Shown here: one piece after another, positions 21,989 to 33,594 of the stretch
Position numbering within the stretch: the stretch's first letter is position 1
Layout of the letters: the number at the start of each line of letters is the position of its first letter
Position numbers and translations under genes: made by a program
Notes under the pieces: generated by a model
Seen by the model: only the letters and a program-made list of their open reading frames with translations
The model's database searches: none
What the model was told of the DNA's origin: nothing
Assembly: GCA_017893485.1 (NCBI GenBank)
Contig: CM030358.1
Coordinates: 255,277,386-255,341,385 of the forward strand
Reading direction: 5' to 3'
DNA from: Hemerocallis citrina
Taxonomy: Eukaryota > Streptophyta > Magnoliopsida > Asparagales > Asphodelaceae
DNA: 64,000 nt

Positions 21989-22624
21989 GCTATCAAAGAA
22001 TTCAGGTGTCGAGGTATTCAGGAGAGGAAGGCGACAGAATTCTTGAATCTACAGCAGGACAGCATGACCATGCGCGAGTATAAGACTGAGTTCGCTCAGC
22101 TGTCGATGTATGCACCGGAGCTGATAGTTGATGAGACGAAGAATGCCAGAAAATTCGAGCAGGGCTTGAGGCCAAATTTGTGGTCGAGGATGATTCCTTT
22201 GGGCATAAGGAGGTTCGATAAGCTGGTCAGGAGAGTAGCTATGACAGAGGAGGACATGGATCAGTTCCAGAAGAAGCAAGAGACCTGGAACAGGAACAAG
22301 AGGCCAGCAACAGGTCAGAGTGGAAAGGGATTCCCAGTGAAGCAAGTCAAGTTCAGTGGTCCTGTTCAGAAGGAACCTGTAACTCAGGAAGTGACTTGTT
22401 ACTACTGCAAGGAGGCAGGTCATTACAGGTCAACGTGTCCTAAGTTGGTGAAGCAGACTTGTTTCCAGTGTAGGCAAGCGGGACATTCTAAGCCTTATTG
22501 TCCACATTTGAGGAAGGATGGTCCAGGTGGAGGTAAATTTCAGAGACAAGGGCGAGTGTTTGCATTGACTGAGGAGGATGTGGGTAACTCGGAAGATGTG
22601 ATCCAGGGTATGCAAGAGTTTTGA
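21989..22624 (+). pseudogene. Tekay-type gag, N-terminally truncated, two zinc knuckles
   Basis: The open frame covers the C-terminal part of the retrotransposon gag domain (FLNLQQDSMTMREYKTEF, then FEQGLRPNLWSRM). A basic linker follows, then two CCHC zinc knuckles: CYYCKEAGHYRSTC at about 22399-22440 and CFQCRQAGHSKPYC at about 22459-22500. Gag coats the RNA in virus-like particles and the knuckles bind nucleic acid. The frame continues upstream into LTR sequence only because of the deletion join; no authentic start remains. The TGA at 22622-22624 ends it. Confidence 0.8.
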
Positions 22625-22639
22625 ATTTATTTTTATTCA

Positions 22640-23100
22640 ATGTATTAAGTAAAACTTTTATTTGAGAATAATTGGAGATTTGAGTATCATTCTTCATGTA
22701 ACAGGAATTGTTTTAGTTAATAGAATTAAAGCAAAAGTTTTATTTGATACTGGTTCTTCGCATACTTTTGTGTCGCCCAATTTTGCAAAAAGCTTTAGGT
22801 GTGGAACCTAAGATATTTCCAGGCAGAGTCTTGACGGTGGCAACACCATCAGGAGAAGAGTTGATTGCTGATCGATATTATGGAGGTTGTGATATCGAGA
22901 TTGGTGGAAGATTGTTTGACATTGATCTTATTGAGCTGCAAGTCTTATGAGTGGATGTGATCGTGGGTATTGATTGGATGGCAATATATGATGTCACAAT
23001 TGAATGTAAGCAGAAAGAGGTGTTGGTGAAAGCACCAGGTGGTCCCGCAGTGACTTTTCAAGGAAGAAGAAAGTTCCGAAAGTGGCTGCAATGGTATCCA
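22640..23100 (+). pseudogene. Tekay-type aspartic protease remnant
   Basis: LFDTGSSHTFVS (about 22739-22774) holds the catalytic Asp-Thr-Gly. A frameshift follows near 22780-22795; the domain goes on with RVLTVATPSGEEL and, after a TGA at 22948, DVIVGIDWMAIYDVTIEC, the usual flap-to-C-terminal part. At least two lesions inactivate it. Confidence 0.75.
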
Positions 23101-23109
23101 AGATGGTGA

Positions 23110-23880
23110 TTTCAGATGAAGTTAGAGGCATTCCGGTTGTCAGAGATTTTCCTAAGGTATTCTTAGAAGATTTGCCAGGTTACCGCCGCAGAAAGATGTG
23201 GAGTTTTGCATCAATGTTCAGCCGGGGAGTGCTCCGATTTCTAAGGCTCCGTACAGGATGGCACCTGTAGAGCAAGATGAAGTCAAGAAATAGATTGAGG
23301 AGTTGTTGAGCAAAGAGTTTATCAGGCCGAGTTTTTTACCATGGGGTGCGCCAGTGTTGTTAGTCACGAAGAAGGATGGGTCAATGAGGATGTGCATTGA
23401 CTACCGGGAGTTGAACAGGAATACTATTCAAAACAAGTATCCACTTCTGCGGATTGATGATCTGTTCGACAGACTTTGGGGAGCAGCTGTGTTTTCGAAG
23501 ATTGATTTGAGGTCAGGATATCATCAGGTTCGAGTCAAGGAGGAAGATGTAAGTAAGACAGCTTCAGGACTCTTCATGGGCTCTATGAGTTTTTGGTGAT
23601 GCCATTCGGGTTGACGAATGCGCCAGCAGTATTCATGGATATGATGAACCGGATTTGAGGCCATTTATTGACTCCTTCGTAGTGGTTTTTATCAATGATA
23701 TTTTGGTGTATTCGAAGTCAGAGAAGGAACATTCTATGCACTTGACAGAGGTATTACAGAAATTGCAGGAGCATGGCTTGTATGCCAAGTTTTCGAAGTG
23801 TGAGTTTTGGAAGTTTGAGCTAACTTTCCTTGGTCATATTCTTTCTAAGGAGGGAGTGGCCACTGATCCTTAGAAGGTTG
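23110..23880 (+). pseudogene. Tekay-type reverse transcriptase with changed catalytic motif
   Basis: RT blocks in order: [55 protein letters not shown] one-base shift near 23590 precedes [19 protein letters not shown], which ends in a TGA, and a further shift precedes [17 protein letters not shown]. The last block should have F(I/V)DD; here the first Asp is Asn (GAT to AAT), which would destroy polymerase chemistry even if the frame were whole. Stops also occur before the first block (23291) and after block end (TAG 23871). Confidence 0.85.
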
Positions 23881-24480
23881 AAGCAATAAAGGATTGGCCC
23901 AAGCCAAAGTCTGTGAAGGAAGTCAGGAGTTTCTTGGGTTTGGCTGGTTACTACAAGAGATTCATTGAGGGATATTCTCATATTGCAGTTCCTTTGACAG
24001 GTTTGACCCGAAAGAATGTGGCATTTACATGGACTAATAAGTGTGAGGTGAGTTTCCTTGAGCTAAAGGAGAGGTTGACTACTGCACCTATCTTAGCTTT
24101 GCCACATGCTGGGAAGGATTATGATATCTACAGTGATGCATCTCTCAGAGATTTGGAGTGTGTCTTGATGCAAGAAGGCAAGGTTATTGATTCCAGGCAA
24201 TTGCGTTCGCATGAGAAGAATTATTCGATGCATGATTTGGAGTCAGCAGCTATTATCTTTGCCTTGAAGCAGTGGAGGCATTATGTTTATGGTGAGAAGG
24301 TCAACATGTACACTGACCACAAGAGTCTGAAGTACATTTATCAATAGAATGATCTAAATCTTTGGCAGAGAAGGTGGTTGGAAGTGTTGCAAGACATTGT
24401 CCTGAGATCAAGTATTATCCGGGCAAGGCGAATGTGATAGCAGATGGGCTTAGTCGGAAGAGTAGTTTATCGAGTTTGAT
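23881..24480 (+). pseudogene. Tekay-type RT connection and RNase H
   Basis: [20 protein letters not shown] marks the thumb/connection. RNase H follows with [39 protein letters not shown] and [19 protein letters not shown] at 24345 interrupts it, and the frame resumes with KYYPGKANVIADGLSRKS in another phase. A few residues are missing after GKVI compared with relatives. Confidence 0.8.
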
Positions 24481-24639
24481 CACTACTCGAAGTGAGTTGG
24501 CAGCAGAGATTGATCGGGCAGGTATCGAGGTGGTGCTGCAGGGTTTGGGGACATCTTTGGCTCAGTTGAGGCTGCAGCCTTTCTTGAGAGAAAGGATTGT
24601 GGAAGGTCAGGGATCAGATTCAGAGATTCAGAAGATGTT

Positions 24640-26004
24640 GTAGCAGGTTTCAGCAGGCAAGCTATCAGAGTTTCGTGTCCAGGATTTCTATGGATGGGTG
24701 AGAGGTTGTGTGTTCCGGATAATGCAGATTTGAGAGAGAGTATCTTGCAGGAAGCACACAGTACCTTATTATCAGTACATCCTGGAGGCACAAAGATGTA
24801 CAAGGACATCCAACAACACTTTTGGTGGTCTGGTATGAAGAGAGATGTGGCAGATTTTGTGGCGAGGTGTCTGACTTGTCAGCAGATCAAAGTAGAAAAT
24901 CAGAGACCTGGAGGTTTGCTGCAACCATTGCCCATTCCGGAGTGGAAATGGGAGAATATTAGTATGGATTTCATCACGGGTTTACCGAGGAGTTTGAAGG
25001 GTAATGGCTCGATTTGGGTTATTGTGGACCGTTCGACTAAGTCGACTCACTTTTTGGCCATGAAGATTACTTGGTCGTTGGAGAAATTGGCAGAGCTGTA
25101 CATTGGTGAGATTGTGAGGCTTCATGGAGTTCCTGTGTTGATTGTTTCCGACAGGGATGCAAGGTTCACTTCAAGGTTTTGGAAGAGCCTACAAGCAGCT
25201 TTGGGCACTATAACTGATTTCAGTACCGCTTTTCATCCACAGACTGATGGTCAGACTAAGAGGGTGAATCGAGTGCTGGAAGATATGCTGAAGGCTTGTA
25301 TTATGGATTTTAGTGGTAGCTGGGAGAGATACTTGGCATTGGTTGAGTTTGCTTATAACAACAGTTACCATGCGAGTATCGGGATGGCTCCGTATGAGGC
25401 TTTGTACTGGCAGAGGTGCAGGATGCCTGTTTGTTGGTATGAGGTTGGCGAGAGGCAGATGTTTGAACCTGAGATCGTGCAGCAGACATCAGAGCAGCTT
25501 AAGATGATTCGCAAGAGTTTGGTTGAGGCTCAAAGTCGGCAGAAGAGTTATGCAGATTCTCGAAGAAAAGACTTGGAGTTTGAGGTTGGGGATGCAGTTT
25601 TTCTCAAGGTGTCTCCGACCAAAGGAGTGATCAGGTTTGGTAAGGGAGAAAAGTTGGCGCTAAGGTATATTGGGCCATACAGGATTGTGGAGCAGATTGG
25701 CAAGATGGCATATAGATTGGAGCTTCCTGAGGAGTTGGCACAGGTGCATGATGAGTTCCATGGGTCGTTGTTAAGGAAGTATGTGCCAGATCAGAGTCAT
25801 CAGTTGGTAAAGGTTCTTGAAGGTCTACAGGTGAACTTGTGTTACAAGGAACAGCCGGTAGAGATTGTCGACCGTAGGGAGAAGGTTCTAAGGAGCATGG
25901 TGATACCTATTGTCAAGGTGTTGTAGAGGAATCAGCAGTTCGAGGAGGCTATTTGGGAGCCAGAGGATCGCATGCAGAAGGATTTTCCTGAGCTTTTTGT
26001 ATGA
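24640..26004 (+). pseudogene. Tekay-type integrase with GPY/F module and chromodomain-like tail
   Basis: The open frame 24694-25926 contains the end of the zinc-binding HHCC (CLTCQQIK) and the catalytic core. That core has Asp at ISMDFITGL, Asp at VSDRDARFTS and Glu in RVNRVLEDML, so the DDE triad is in place. GPYRIVEQIGKMAYRLELP is the GPY/F module. The tail EIVDRREKVLRSMVIPIVKVL, then TAG in place of a Trp codon (25924-25926), then EDRMQKDFPELFV to the TGA at 26002-26004, is the chromodomain-like targeting region of chromoviruses. Only one stop affects this part, so it is the best preserved of the element. Confidence 0.85.
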
Positions 26005-26194
26005 TTGTATTTTCTTATATGTGATTGTAATTCTTTTGTATGACTGTACCTTTGAGTTGAGTTGTATTTCTTCTATTTGATTATGTTCTCATATGTGATC
26101 GTATTGGACTATGTTTCCATTTATGAGATATTGCATTCCTTTGTTTGTATGTTTGTTTGAACCCTATTAGTAGTAATTCTGAGGACAGAACTCT

Positions 26195-26210
26195 TCTAAG
26201 GAGGGAGTGA
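26195..26210 (+). promoter_or_regulatory. Polypurine tract of the Tekay-type element
   Basis: TCTAAGGAGGGAGTGA immediately precedes the 3' LTR; the purine-rich stretch is at the expected place for plus-strand priming. Confidence 0.75.
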
Positions 26211-29200
26211 AGTAGTACCCCATAATTTTAAATACTATTTTTGAGATTAGAAAATGAATTGAAATGATTTTTTTTTGGTGATTTAATAAATGTTCATTTG
26301 GAAAATTACCTTTTACACGTGCGAATGTTGTCATTGAAAGCTTAAAGCCAAAAATTATTTTGGGGAAACTCATTATTTATTATTTGAGATTATTCGTGAT
26401 TTTTCTATATTTTTCTGATAATTATTGGATCTATTTGCAAATATTTCAAAAAGAATGACTTTTGCGCAAAATTACCAATAGGGTGAAAACTCCATATTTT
26501 TGGATTTTTAGGCTGGATATAATGCTTAGTCAATTTAGATATACCGAGTTTACCTTTTGTTTCAACATATTCAATTTATTTTACAAGTTTTGATAAAAGA
26601 GGATCTTTTCGCAAAATTTGCTATTTTAAGGGGTGAAAGTGCAAAACTGTTTTTCTAGATTTTCCTACAGAGCCGGCTGAGGCTGGAGGGGATCTTTTTG
26701 ATTTTTGAACTTGATTAAATTGGTTTTTAACTAATTTCCAATAAAATCTAATTATGTGAAGGGATATTTTAAAAGGAGTATTTTGCAAATGTTTTCTAGA
26801 ATCTTAAATCCCGGACTATATAAGGTTGGTGCAGCCGTCTTTTGCTGTACAACACTGGAGAATTCTTATTTCTTATTATTTTGGATTTCGAAGGAGGAGC
26901 TTTTCTTTCTTTTTTTATTCATCTTCGTTCGATCTCTTCAACAAGGTGAGTGACATGTTTTGTTTTATTTTGTTTTGTGTATGTTGTATGTGAGTGATAT
27001 ATTGGTTTTGTTTTGTTCTTTGAATGATGTATGTGGTGTTTCATCTCTTAGAAATCATGCTAGGGTTTGGGTATTAATATAGATGTTGGATTGATGGTCA
27101 AAAATTGGATTTTTGTAAAAACCTTAATTATTTATGAGTAGAATTTTATGTGGATGATTTGAAAATATTGAATGACCTATTATGGATCATGGTTAGGTTA
27201 TATCTTGGGGATAGATGTTGACTTGATTTAGTATGGTGATTGTCATGCATAGATTGAATAAAGATGAGATTTTGATTACCCTTGAGTAATGGTTGAATGC
27301 AATGGATATGGAAATGTTAAATTTGTTTATGATCATGAGTTAATCATGGTGATTGAGTTTGAGGAACCCTGAGAAGGGCTAATGAATCAAGAGATTAATT
27401 CTTGAGAATTAATGGTGGAAATTGATTTGGGGTTTGATGTAGTATAATCAAATTGGGGGATTTTGAGATTTTGGTGAAAGGTTTGTTTGCGTTTGGATTT
27501 CGTAAACCCTGAGTTTTAATTCTGAATATGTTTTATTCTAATTGATGGATTGTGAAGTTCTTTGGTGTATAAACATGCACAATATTTTTTATGAATACCT
27601 TATGTTGTGAGTTTTGAAGAAATTTGAGTTTTTATGTGTTTTCGAAGAACTTGACAATATCTCGACCTATTTTGGTATTGATATGGTTTGAACCTGAATA
27701 CGAAGCTATTTCAATGAATAATTGATTCTTAAGAAACTATATTTTGATTATATGCACAATTCATGTTTTAATTGAAATAAATCAATAAATTGGTATTCTT
27801 ATAAATCCAAGTAGTTTTGATTTGGTTTTATTGACTAACTAGGTTTGCCCGTTGACACGTGCCTACGGCACGTCTTCGGAATGGTGCACCTTATTTGATC
27901 ATATAAAATAGTTTGGGAGGTCCAGCAAATTAATTGAAGTAGCAAACATAGAGCAAAAAACATATTATATGATTTTTTGAATTATTTTTAAAATTTATAA
28001 ATTTTATTTTTTTTAGTTTTTAAATTTTTAAAATTTTTTAAAATGTTTAAAATTTTTATTTTCTTAATTTTTTTAAATAGAAGAGGGAGGGAGAGAGAGA
28101 GAGAGAAAAAAAATCAAATAAATATAGGAGTTGTTTTGGGTGGGGATTTAAATTTGAGTTTTGGGGGAAAACTTTTTGAGGGGGTGGGGGGGGGGGGGGG
28201 GGGGGGGAATATGTTTTGTGAGGTTAGATCTGGGCCTTTGATTTTTGGGGGATTGAAGGAGAGCCACTTGATAGCTTTCTTTATGTTTTATTATATAGAT
28301 ATATATCCTACAAGTTGTATTTGATCATATAAGAAATATGCTTTTTGTAGAAATCATTTACATAAAGTAAAACTCTGTATCGGTTAAAATGTGCACAACC
28401 AAAAATTTGCAGTCTGCAGGTCGACAGTCAACCGGTGGTACAGTCGACCGTCGCGACCCGGCTGTGGTGCTTTTTAGTTTTCTTGAAATTTCGTTCTAGA
28501 CAGTCGACCGACACTTGTCTATTGTCGACTGATACTGATGTATCTTGATATATTTGAATGTTCTTTTAAATGATTCATTCTGTTAATGTTTTAATCTATA
28601 ACTTATTATTCTATACCTTATCTTCTACCGAACTTATGTTTTCAAGTTGTTTTAATTGAGTAATTTATGATGGCAGATTGGTTTGGATATTTGGGTGTGA
28701 GTCTCTAGAGGTTGTGTGTGTGACCCTAGTATACCGACGATTGAGATATTTGTGTTTTGGGCCTGTTGAGGCATTTTAGTTGATCAATTGTTGAGTTAAG
28801 TCTGGTAGGATACACCAACTCTAGGAGATTCGAAAAGTAATTAAATAACCTAAATGATAAGGACATGCACTAGTGGTGATATGATAAATGAGAATATGTG
28901 TTATGGACCTCAGTATGGCTCGCAGTGTGAGATAATCCCCGGAATTATCCAAGTGTGAGTGAAATAGTCTCCGAAATTACCTGTGGTGTGGGATTGATCT
29001 CCAGAATTATCGGGATCGAGGCGACACTCATGTGGTATTCGTGTGATGAGGTGCCATAGCTTGCGGTGTGGGGTATTCTCGAAGATTCCCAGGTGTGAGT
29101 GAAATAGTCTCCGAAATTATCTGTGGATAGAAATTGACCCCCGGAATTATCGGGACATGGGCTAATACTCATAATGTATCTATATCTCGTAGTAATCATA

Positions 29201-29842
29201 GAAATAGGACTAGTTGCATAGCGAGGGATTAAACCCTATAAAGTGGAGAACGTTAAGGGCTTGCACCGGACCTATATAGAGTGGGATGCATAGACTCCGA
29301 CAAGTACGCATTAGAAAGTCAGCATATAGCATCGATGTTTTCTTGACTTGGTATTATGCATGTGTTTTCGGTTTTCTACACTTGATACTTAGTCTAACTT
29401 CACTTGATGTTTTCGTATTTCATGGTTATTCCCTAATTCATTTACTCTTGTTTATTTCCTATTGTTGATGAATCTATGCTCTATTTATGTTGTTTGTTTT
29501 TATGTCACTCACACCATTATGGCTGATCCCTTTAGTTTTGGGGGTTAGGGTTATCTTTAGCCTCATATTTTACAGGTGATTACCTATAGCTTGGTATTTG
29601 GATGCTTGAGTTAAAGTGATGTAATAGATTGTGTGATTTTGTAAAAGAAAGTGTTGTAAAGAAATAAAGTTTGTAATTCAAGGTGTATGTATTCCGCTGT
29701 GCTATGTAAATATTGTTGTAATAATATATTGAGAAAAATAATATTGGTATTTTGGGCTGTGTTTAGTATTACATTTGAAGTTGATGTTGGGAATTGTGCC
29801 ACGTATTTCTAAGATATCATATTGGAAATTCGGGGTGCTACA
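26211..29842 (+). repeat. 3' LTR of the Tekay-type element (long, with nested Helitron)
   Basis: It runs from AGTAGTACCCC (first base mutated from the expected TG) to GGGGTGCTACA, 3,632 bp including the 461-bp Helitron. TATATAAG at 26817-26824 is a likely TATA box for the element's transcript. Apart from that, and a run of CCGGAATTATC-type short repeats near 28930-29160, I see no features. Confidence 0.8.
27839..28299 (-). mobile_element. Non-autonomous Helitron in the Tekay LTR
   Basis: On minus the element begins TCTATATAATAAAAC (28299 downwards) and ends in CTAG (27842-27839). A hairpin ACGTGCC-GTA-GGCACGT (plus 27857-27873) lies about 14 nt before CTAG. The flanking bases are A at the 5' side and T at the 3' side, as expected for rolling-circle insertion between A and T without a TSD. 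Inside there is a long poly-G run (about 28179-28207). No coding sequence. Confidence 0.65.
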
Positions 29843-29847
29843 GAGAT

Positions 29848-30261
29848 GCTCTACATTCTAGGGTCTCTTGAATGCATCCCCTCAGGTGTTCGAGTCGGTA
29901 CGTGCCCGGACGCACCACTTGGGAGAACTTATATAGGACCTCCCAGTTCGGGGCGAGTTTGCCTTTTTGCTGGGGTCGGAAATAGCAAGCCTCCTGAGTA
30001 CAAGGCCCCCCTTAATGTCGGTTGGACGGACCTTCTTGTTGTAGAACTTCTCAACCCGCTGCTGATATATGGCCCGTAAGATGGTGGATCTTTCTCAGAC
30101 TTCGTCGATGAGGACCAGGTTTTCCCTGAGGTCGATTGAGTTCGAGCCCTCGTCAAAGCCCAGGTACCTAAGTGAGAGGATACCGACTTCTAAAGGGATG
30201 ACCGCTTTGGTCCCGTATCCTGTATGCCAGGTTCCGTATGCCTTCAATTGGTCGAACGCCT
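29848..30261 (-). pseudogene. Tat-1 integrase C-terminal remnant
   Basis: Read downwards from 30261 on minus: YGTKAVIPLEVGILSLRY, then a conserved Tat segment with VRPTDIKGGLVLRRL and SDPSKKAN, ending near PWNVEHL-like text with a stop replacing Trp. These are the end of the integrase core and the C-terminal domain. At its upstream border (about 30255-30265) it joins directly to the RT connection (KAFDQLKAY-like), so RNase H and most of the integrase core are deleted. Confidence 0.7.
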
Positions 30262-31961
30262 TTTGTTAAGAATCCCCCCATTCGAAGATCTCCGAGCCTT
30301 GAACAATGGGAGCGACTTCTCTCCTGACTTGGAGAGGAAACAGCCTATGGCTGCCAGTCGTCTTATGAGCCTTTGGACTTCTTTGACAATTCTCAGAGGG
30401 GCCATGTCTAGTATGGCCTGAATCTTTTTGGAGTTTGCCTCAAAGCCGCGCTAGCTCACCACAAATCCGAGAAACCTCCCTGAGGAGACGCCGAAGGCTC
30501 ATTTAGAGTGGTTGAGTCTCATGTTGTGAGACCGCAGGACCCCGAAAGCCTCATCGAGGTCACTGACACGATCCAGCCCTCTGCGACTCTTGACGAGCAT
30601 ATCGTCTACATACACCTCCATGTTCCGGCCTATCAGTTCTTTGAAGACCTGGTTGATGAGCCTTTGATATGTGGCACCGGCGTTCTTCAGCCCGAAGGGC
30701 ATGACTCGGTAGCAGTAGAGGCCTTGGTCGGTCACGAAGGCCGTCACAGGATATCCGGATGGAACATTCTGATCTGGTTGTAGCCTAAAAAGGCATCCAT
30801 GAAGCTCAGCAGCTCGTGCCCCAAGGTCGCATCGATCAGGGCATCGATGTTCGGGAGAGGGAATGGATCTTTTGGACAGGCCTTGTTGAGGTCTATAAAA
30901 ACTATACAGATTCTCCATTTCCCGCTTGGTTTTTTCACCATTACGACATTGGCCAGCCACTCCGGATACCTGACTTCTTGTATGAACCGTGCCGATAGGA
31001 GCTTGCCTACTTCTTCCTTCATCACTTGCTGTCTGTCTGGGGCAAACTTACGTCGCTTCTGCTGGACCGGCTTCGAGTCCGAGTGGATGCTTAACTTGTG
31101 CATAATGACGTCTTCGGAAATCCCAGGCATGTCGGACGGGGTCCAGGCAAAGAGGTCGGCATTCCGACGAATACATTCAATGATTGACAGCTTTAGGTCT
31201 GGGGTCAGAGATTGGCTCACTTGGAACCACTTGGATTTGTCATCCTCTGAGAAGGATGCCGCCTCCAGCACATCTACGGGTTCCGAGGTGGGCTGGCCTA
31301 TTTCGGATGGGAGTTCTACCGCGTCAAGGGGAAAGACTCCGACCCCCACTGCAGTCATGTAGCATGAACGCGCCGATTCTTGATTACCCCGGACTACACC
31401 GACCCCATGATCTATGGGAAATTTCAGCTTCAAGTGATAGCCAAAGGGAACCACCTGGATTGTGTACAAGCCAGGTCTACCGAGGATAGCATTATAGGCG
31501 GCATTTATGTTGACCACCATGAAATCCATCGCTTCTGTCAGAAGGGTCAAGGTCGTGCCGGCGGGCACGTCAAGTCTGACGATTCCCTCGATTTGGACAG
31601 AGACGCGGAAGAACCCATGAAGCGTGTACCTCTCCGGCTTCAACCTTTTGCGGGAAAGCTTGAGGCTTTCGAACACGGCCAGAAATGGGATATTGACAGA
31701 GCTCCCATTGTCAACAAGGATACGTCGGACCTCTTGGTTTACCATGCCGAGTCTGACCACCAGGGCATCACAATGAGGTAGTCGGACGCCTTCGAGATCT
31801 TTGTTGGAGAATAATACCGCTAGCCTCTGATCCTCGGGGGGCAGATAGTTATGGACCGAGTTTACTTCCCGAACGAAATCTTTGCAGGAGGTGTTCGATT
31901 CCCCCCCCCCCTCCCTTAAGTCCGTCGTGGACACAGTGAAGGATGGCCGGCCTCCCGGCAT
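30262..31961 (-). pseudogene. Tat-1 protease and reverse transcriptase
   Basis: From 31961 on minus: a long frame to 30744 holds the gag-protease junction FVREVNSVHNYLPPEDQR, the protease motif VRRILVDNGSSVNI (Asp-Asn-Gly-Ser, the Tat form), AAYNAILGRPGL, and the RT start PVQQKRRKFAPDRQQVMKEE with YPEWLANVVMVKKPSGKWR. A short break after NQIRMFHPDIL shifts frame. The rest (30960-30499) has [19 protein letters not shown] and [12 protein letters not shown], so the RT catalytic YVDD is intact. Degenerate thumb sequence continues to about 30262. Stops and shifts make it inactive. Confidence 0.85.
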
Positions 31962-32019
31962 CCTCGGGCTCGGGCTCGGGCTCGGGCTCGGGGCACCTGC
32001 TGACCGTCCATAGAGGAGG

Positions 32020-33217
32020 TGATGGCTACGGGTCCCTCTGGTCCCTGGGGTTGGTTCGAGTGAACTCCCTCAAGTACCCTCTCTGGACAAGGGCTTCGAT
32101 TTCATCTTTGAGGGCGCAGAAATTATCGGTCTTGTGCCTATTGTCCCGATTGAAGCGAAAGAAGAACAACCGGTCCCTTTTCTTGTTGCTGTTAGGTCGG
32201 GGAGGAAGGCGGACGATCCCTTTGTCCTCGATCTTCAGGATAAATAGCCGACACGTTTTTGGTCAGCAGAGTGTATCTCTCGAAACGGGGGACCGGCGGG
32301 GAGCGTTTCTAGGCAAACACATCTTTTTGGGCCTTCTTCATAGGCTCGGAGTCCTCGGTCTTTCTCTTCCCCTTTGCTGGGGTTTCTTTCAGGCCTTCGG
32401 GGTGCTGGGCTTCCTCGGCCTGGATGTACTTCTCGACCCTGTTGAGAAGGTCGGGAAAGTCGAGGGGCAGTTTCTTCTCAAAGGAAGCCTTCAACTGGCC
32501 GTGGCGAACATTGTGCAGAAAGGTCACCGAGGCGACACTGGCATCGAGGGAAGAGACCGCCCTAGCTTCGGTTGTGAACCTCGCACAAAGTCACGGAGGG
32601 ATCTCCTTCCTTCTGCTTGAGGTCCTGCGCTCGTCTTCTCGACTTTCCGACTGGTCACAAAGTGGGCAAGAAAGTTCGCTTCGAGCTGGTCGAACGAGAA
32701 AACTGAACCGGAGGCGAGCTTCGAGAACCATTCCCAAGCTGGACCACGCAGAGTGGCTGGGAAGGCGCGACATAGGAAAGGATCCGATGTGTTGTGATTC
32801 ATCATGAGGGTTTTGAACCCTTTCATGTGATCAGCTGGATCACTCTCACCATTGTTGGTCTCGAACTGAGGCGGTCTGAAATTTCTGGGAATCTCAGTGT
32901 CTAGAATTTGAGGGGAGAACGGGGCTCGGCTCGGCTGATGTGCCCGGCCGGATTGTGGTCCTCCCTCGTTAATGCGGGCAAGGTGATTCTCCATCTCCCG
33001 GAGGCGGTGGAGGCGGTAGAGGACGACTTCGTTCTTCCGCGTTGGCTAGGACGAACCGTGAGACTGGGACTCCGACCCTCTTCGAGCCTTGGGCCGGCAT
33101 TTGGTTGTTCGAACCCGGGGCCGCCTCCGAGGGCTCGGTGGATATCGTTCCTGAAATCTCGGAACTCGACTCTCGTGACTGGAGCTTGTTTGCTCTGACC
33201 GGGCGGAAGTGGCTCAT
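32020..33217 (-). pseudogene. Tat-1 gag
   Basis: Minus strand: an N-terminal variable region (33217-32969), then from 32994 RNFRPPQFETNNGESDPADH and FPATLRGPAWEWFSKLASGS (the retrotransposon gag core). A frameshift follows near 32600, then FPDLLNRVEKYIQAEEAQ (32527-32309). A degenerate knuckle region lies near 32180-32090, where the expected CRFHRDHGH-type Cys/His residues are partly lost (RFNRDNRHKTDNFCALKDEI). A GAGCCC repeat (plus CTCGGGCTCGGG, about 31966-31992) lies at the 3' edge. Non-functional. Confidence 0.8.
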
Positions 33218-33571
33218 CCCTCAGGGAGCGACTGCGGTTGTGCTCCCGGCTTCGGGATGGGAGAGTGGTATATGTCGGAGCTGGGTTAGAAAGAGCTGCC
33301 CGGCTCCTTGATCAGCTGAGCTAGAGCCGAAGGTCATCCACGGGCTGCCGATGGTTGATGATATGTTGCAAGTCTTTGGCTACCGAGCGAGAAGCGCTCG
33401 GACCAGGTCCCGCTGTGCCGTTGACTGGTGGTCTGTTAGACCCCTGAGTGTTCACATGACAGTGAGAGGGAGGGGGTCTGGACGACGTCTGGCGGTGAGG
33501 GCTCTTCTGGCCTTGGGAGCCATGGTAGGGCTCGGCTTTAGGAGAGGTCCGAGCTTAGAGTCGAGTCAGTT

Positions 33572-33594
33572 GGTTCCCACATATGACGCCAACC
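33572..33594 (-). promoter_or_regulatory. Primer-binding site of Tat-1
   Basis: Reading minus from the LTR edge gives GG then TTGGCGTCATATGTGGGAAC. The second Tat element has TTGGCGCCGTCTGTGGGAAC at the same place, so this is the same site with a few mutations. TGGCGCC-type sites are used by Tat-clade elements. Confidence 0.75.

Larger units (their letters stand above)
21691..29847 (+). mobile_element. Tekay-type chromovirus-like Ty3/gypsy element with truncated 5' LTR
   Basis: The element spans 21696-29842 on plus. Both LTR copies start at GTAGTACCCC, and the complete 3' LTR ends GGGGTGCTACA. The TSD is AAGAT (21691-21695) against GAGAT (29843-29847), one mismatch. The interior order gag, protease, RT, RNase H, integrase, chromodomain-like tail, together with a very long LTR (about 3.2 kb without the nested Helitron), fits the Tekay/Del lineage. 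The 5' LTR is cut after about 293 bp and joined directly to gag at about 21988, so PBS and the gag N-terminus are missing. It inserted into the end of Tat-1 pol. Confidence 0.85.
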
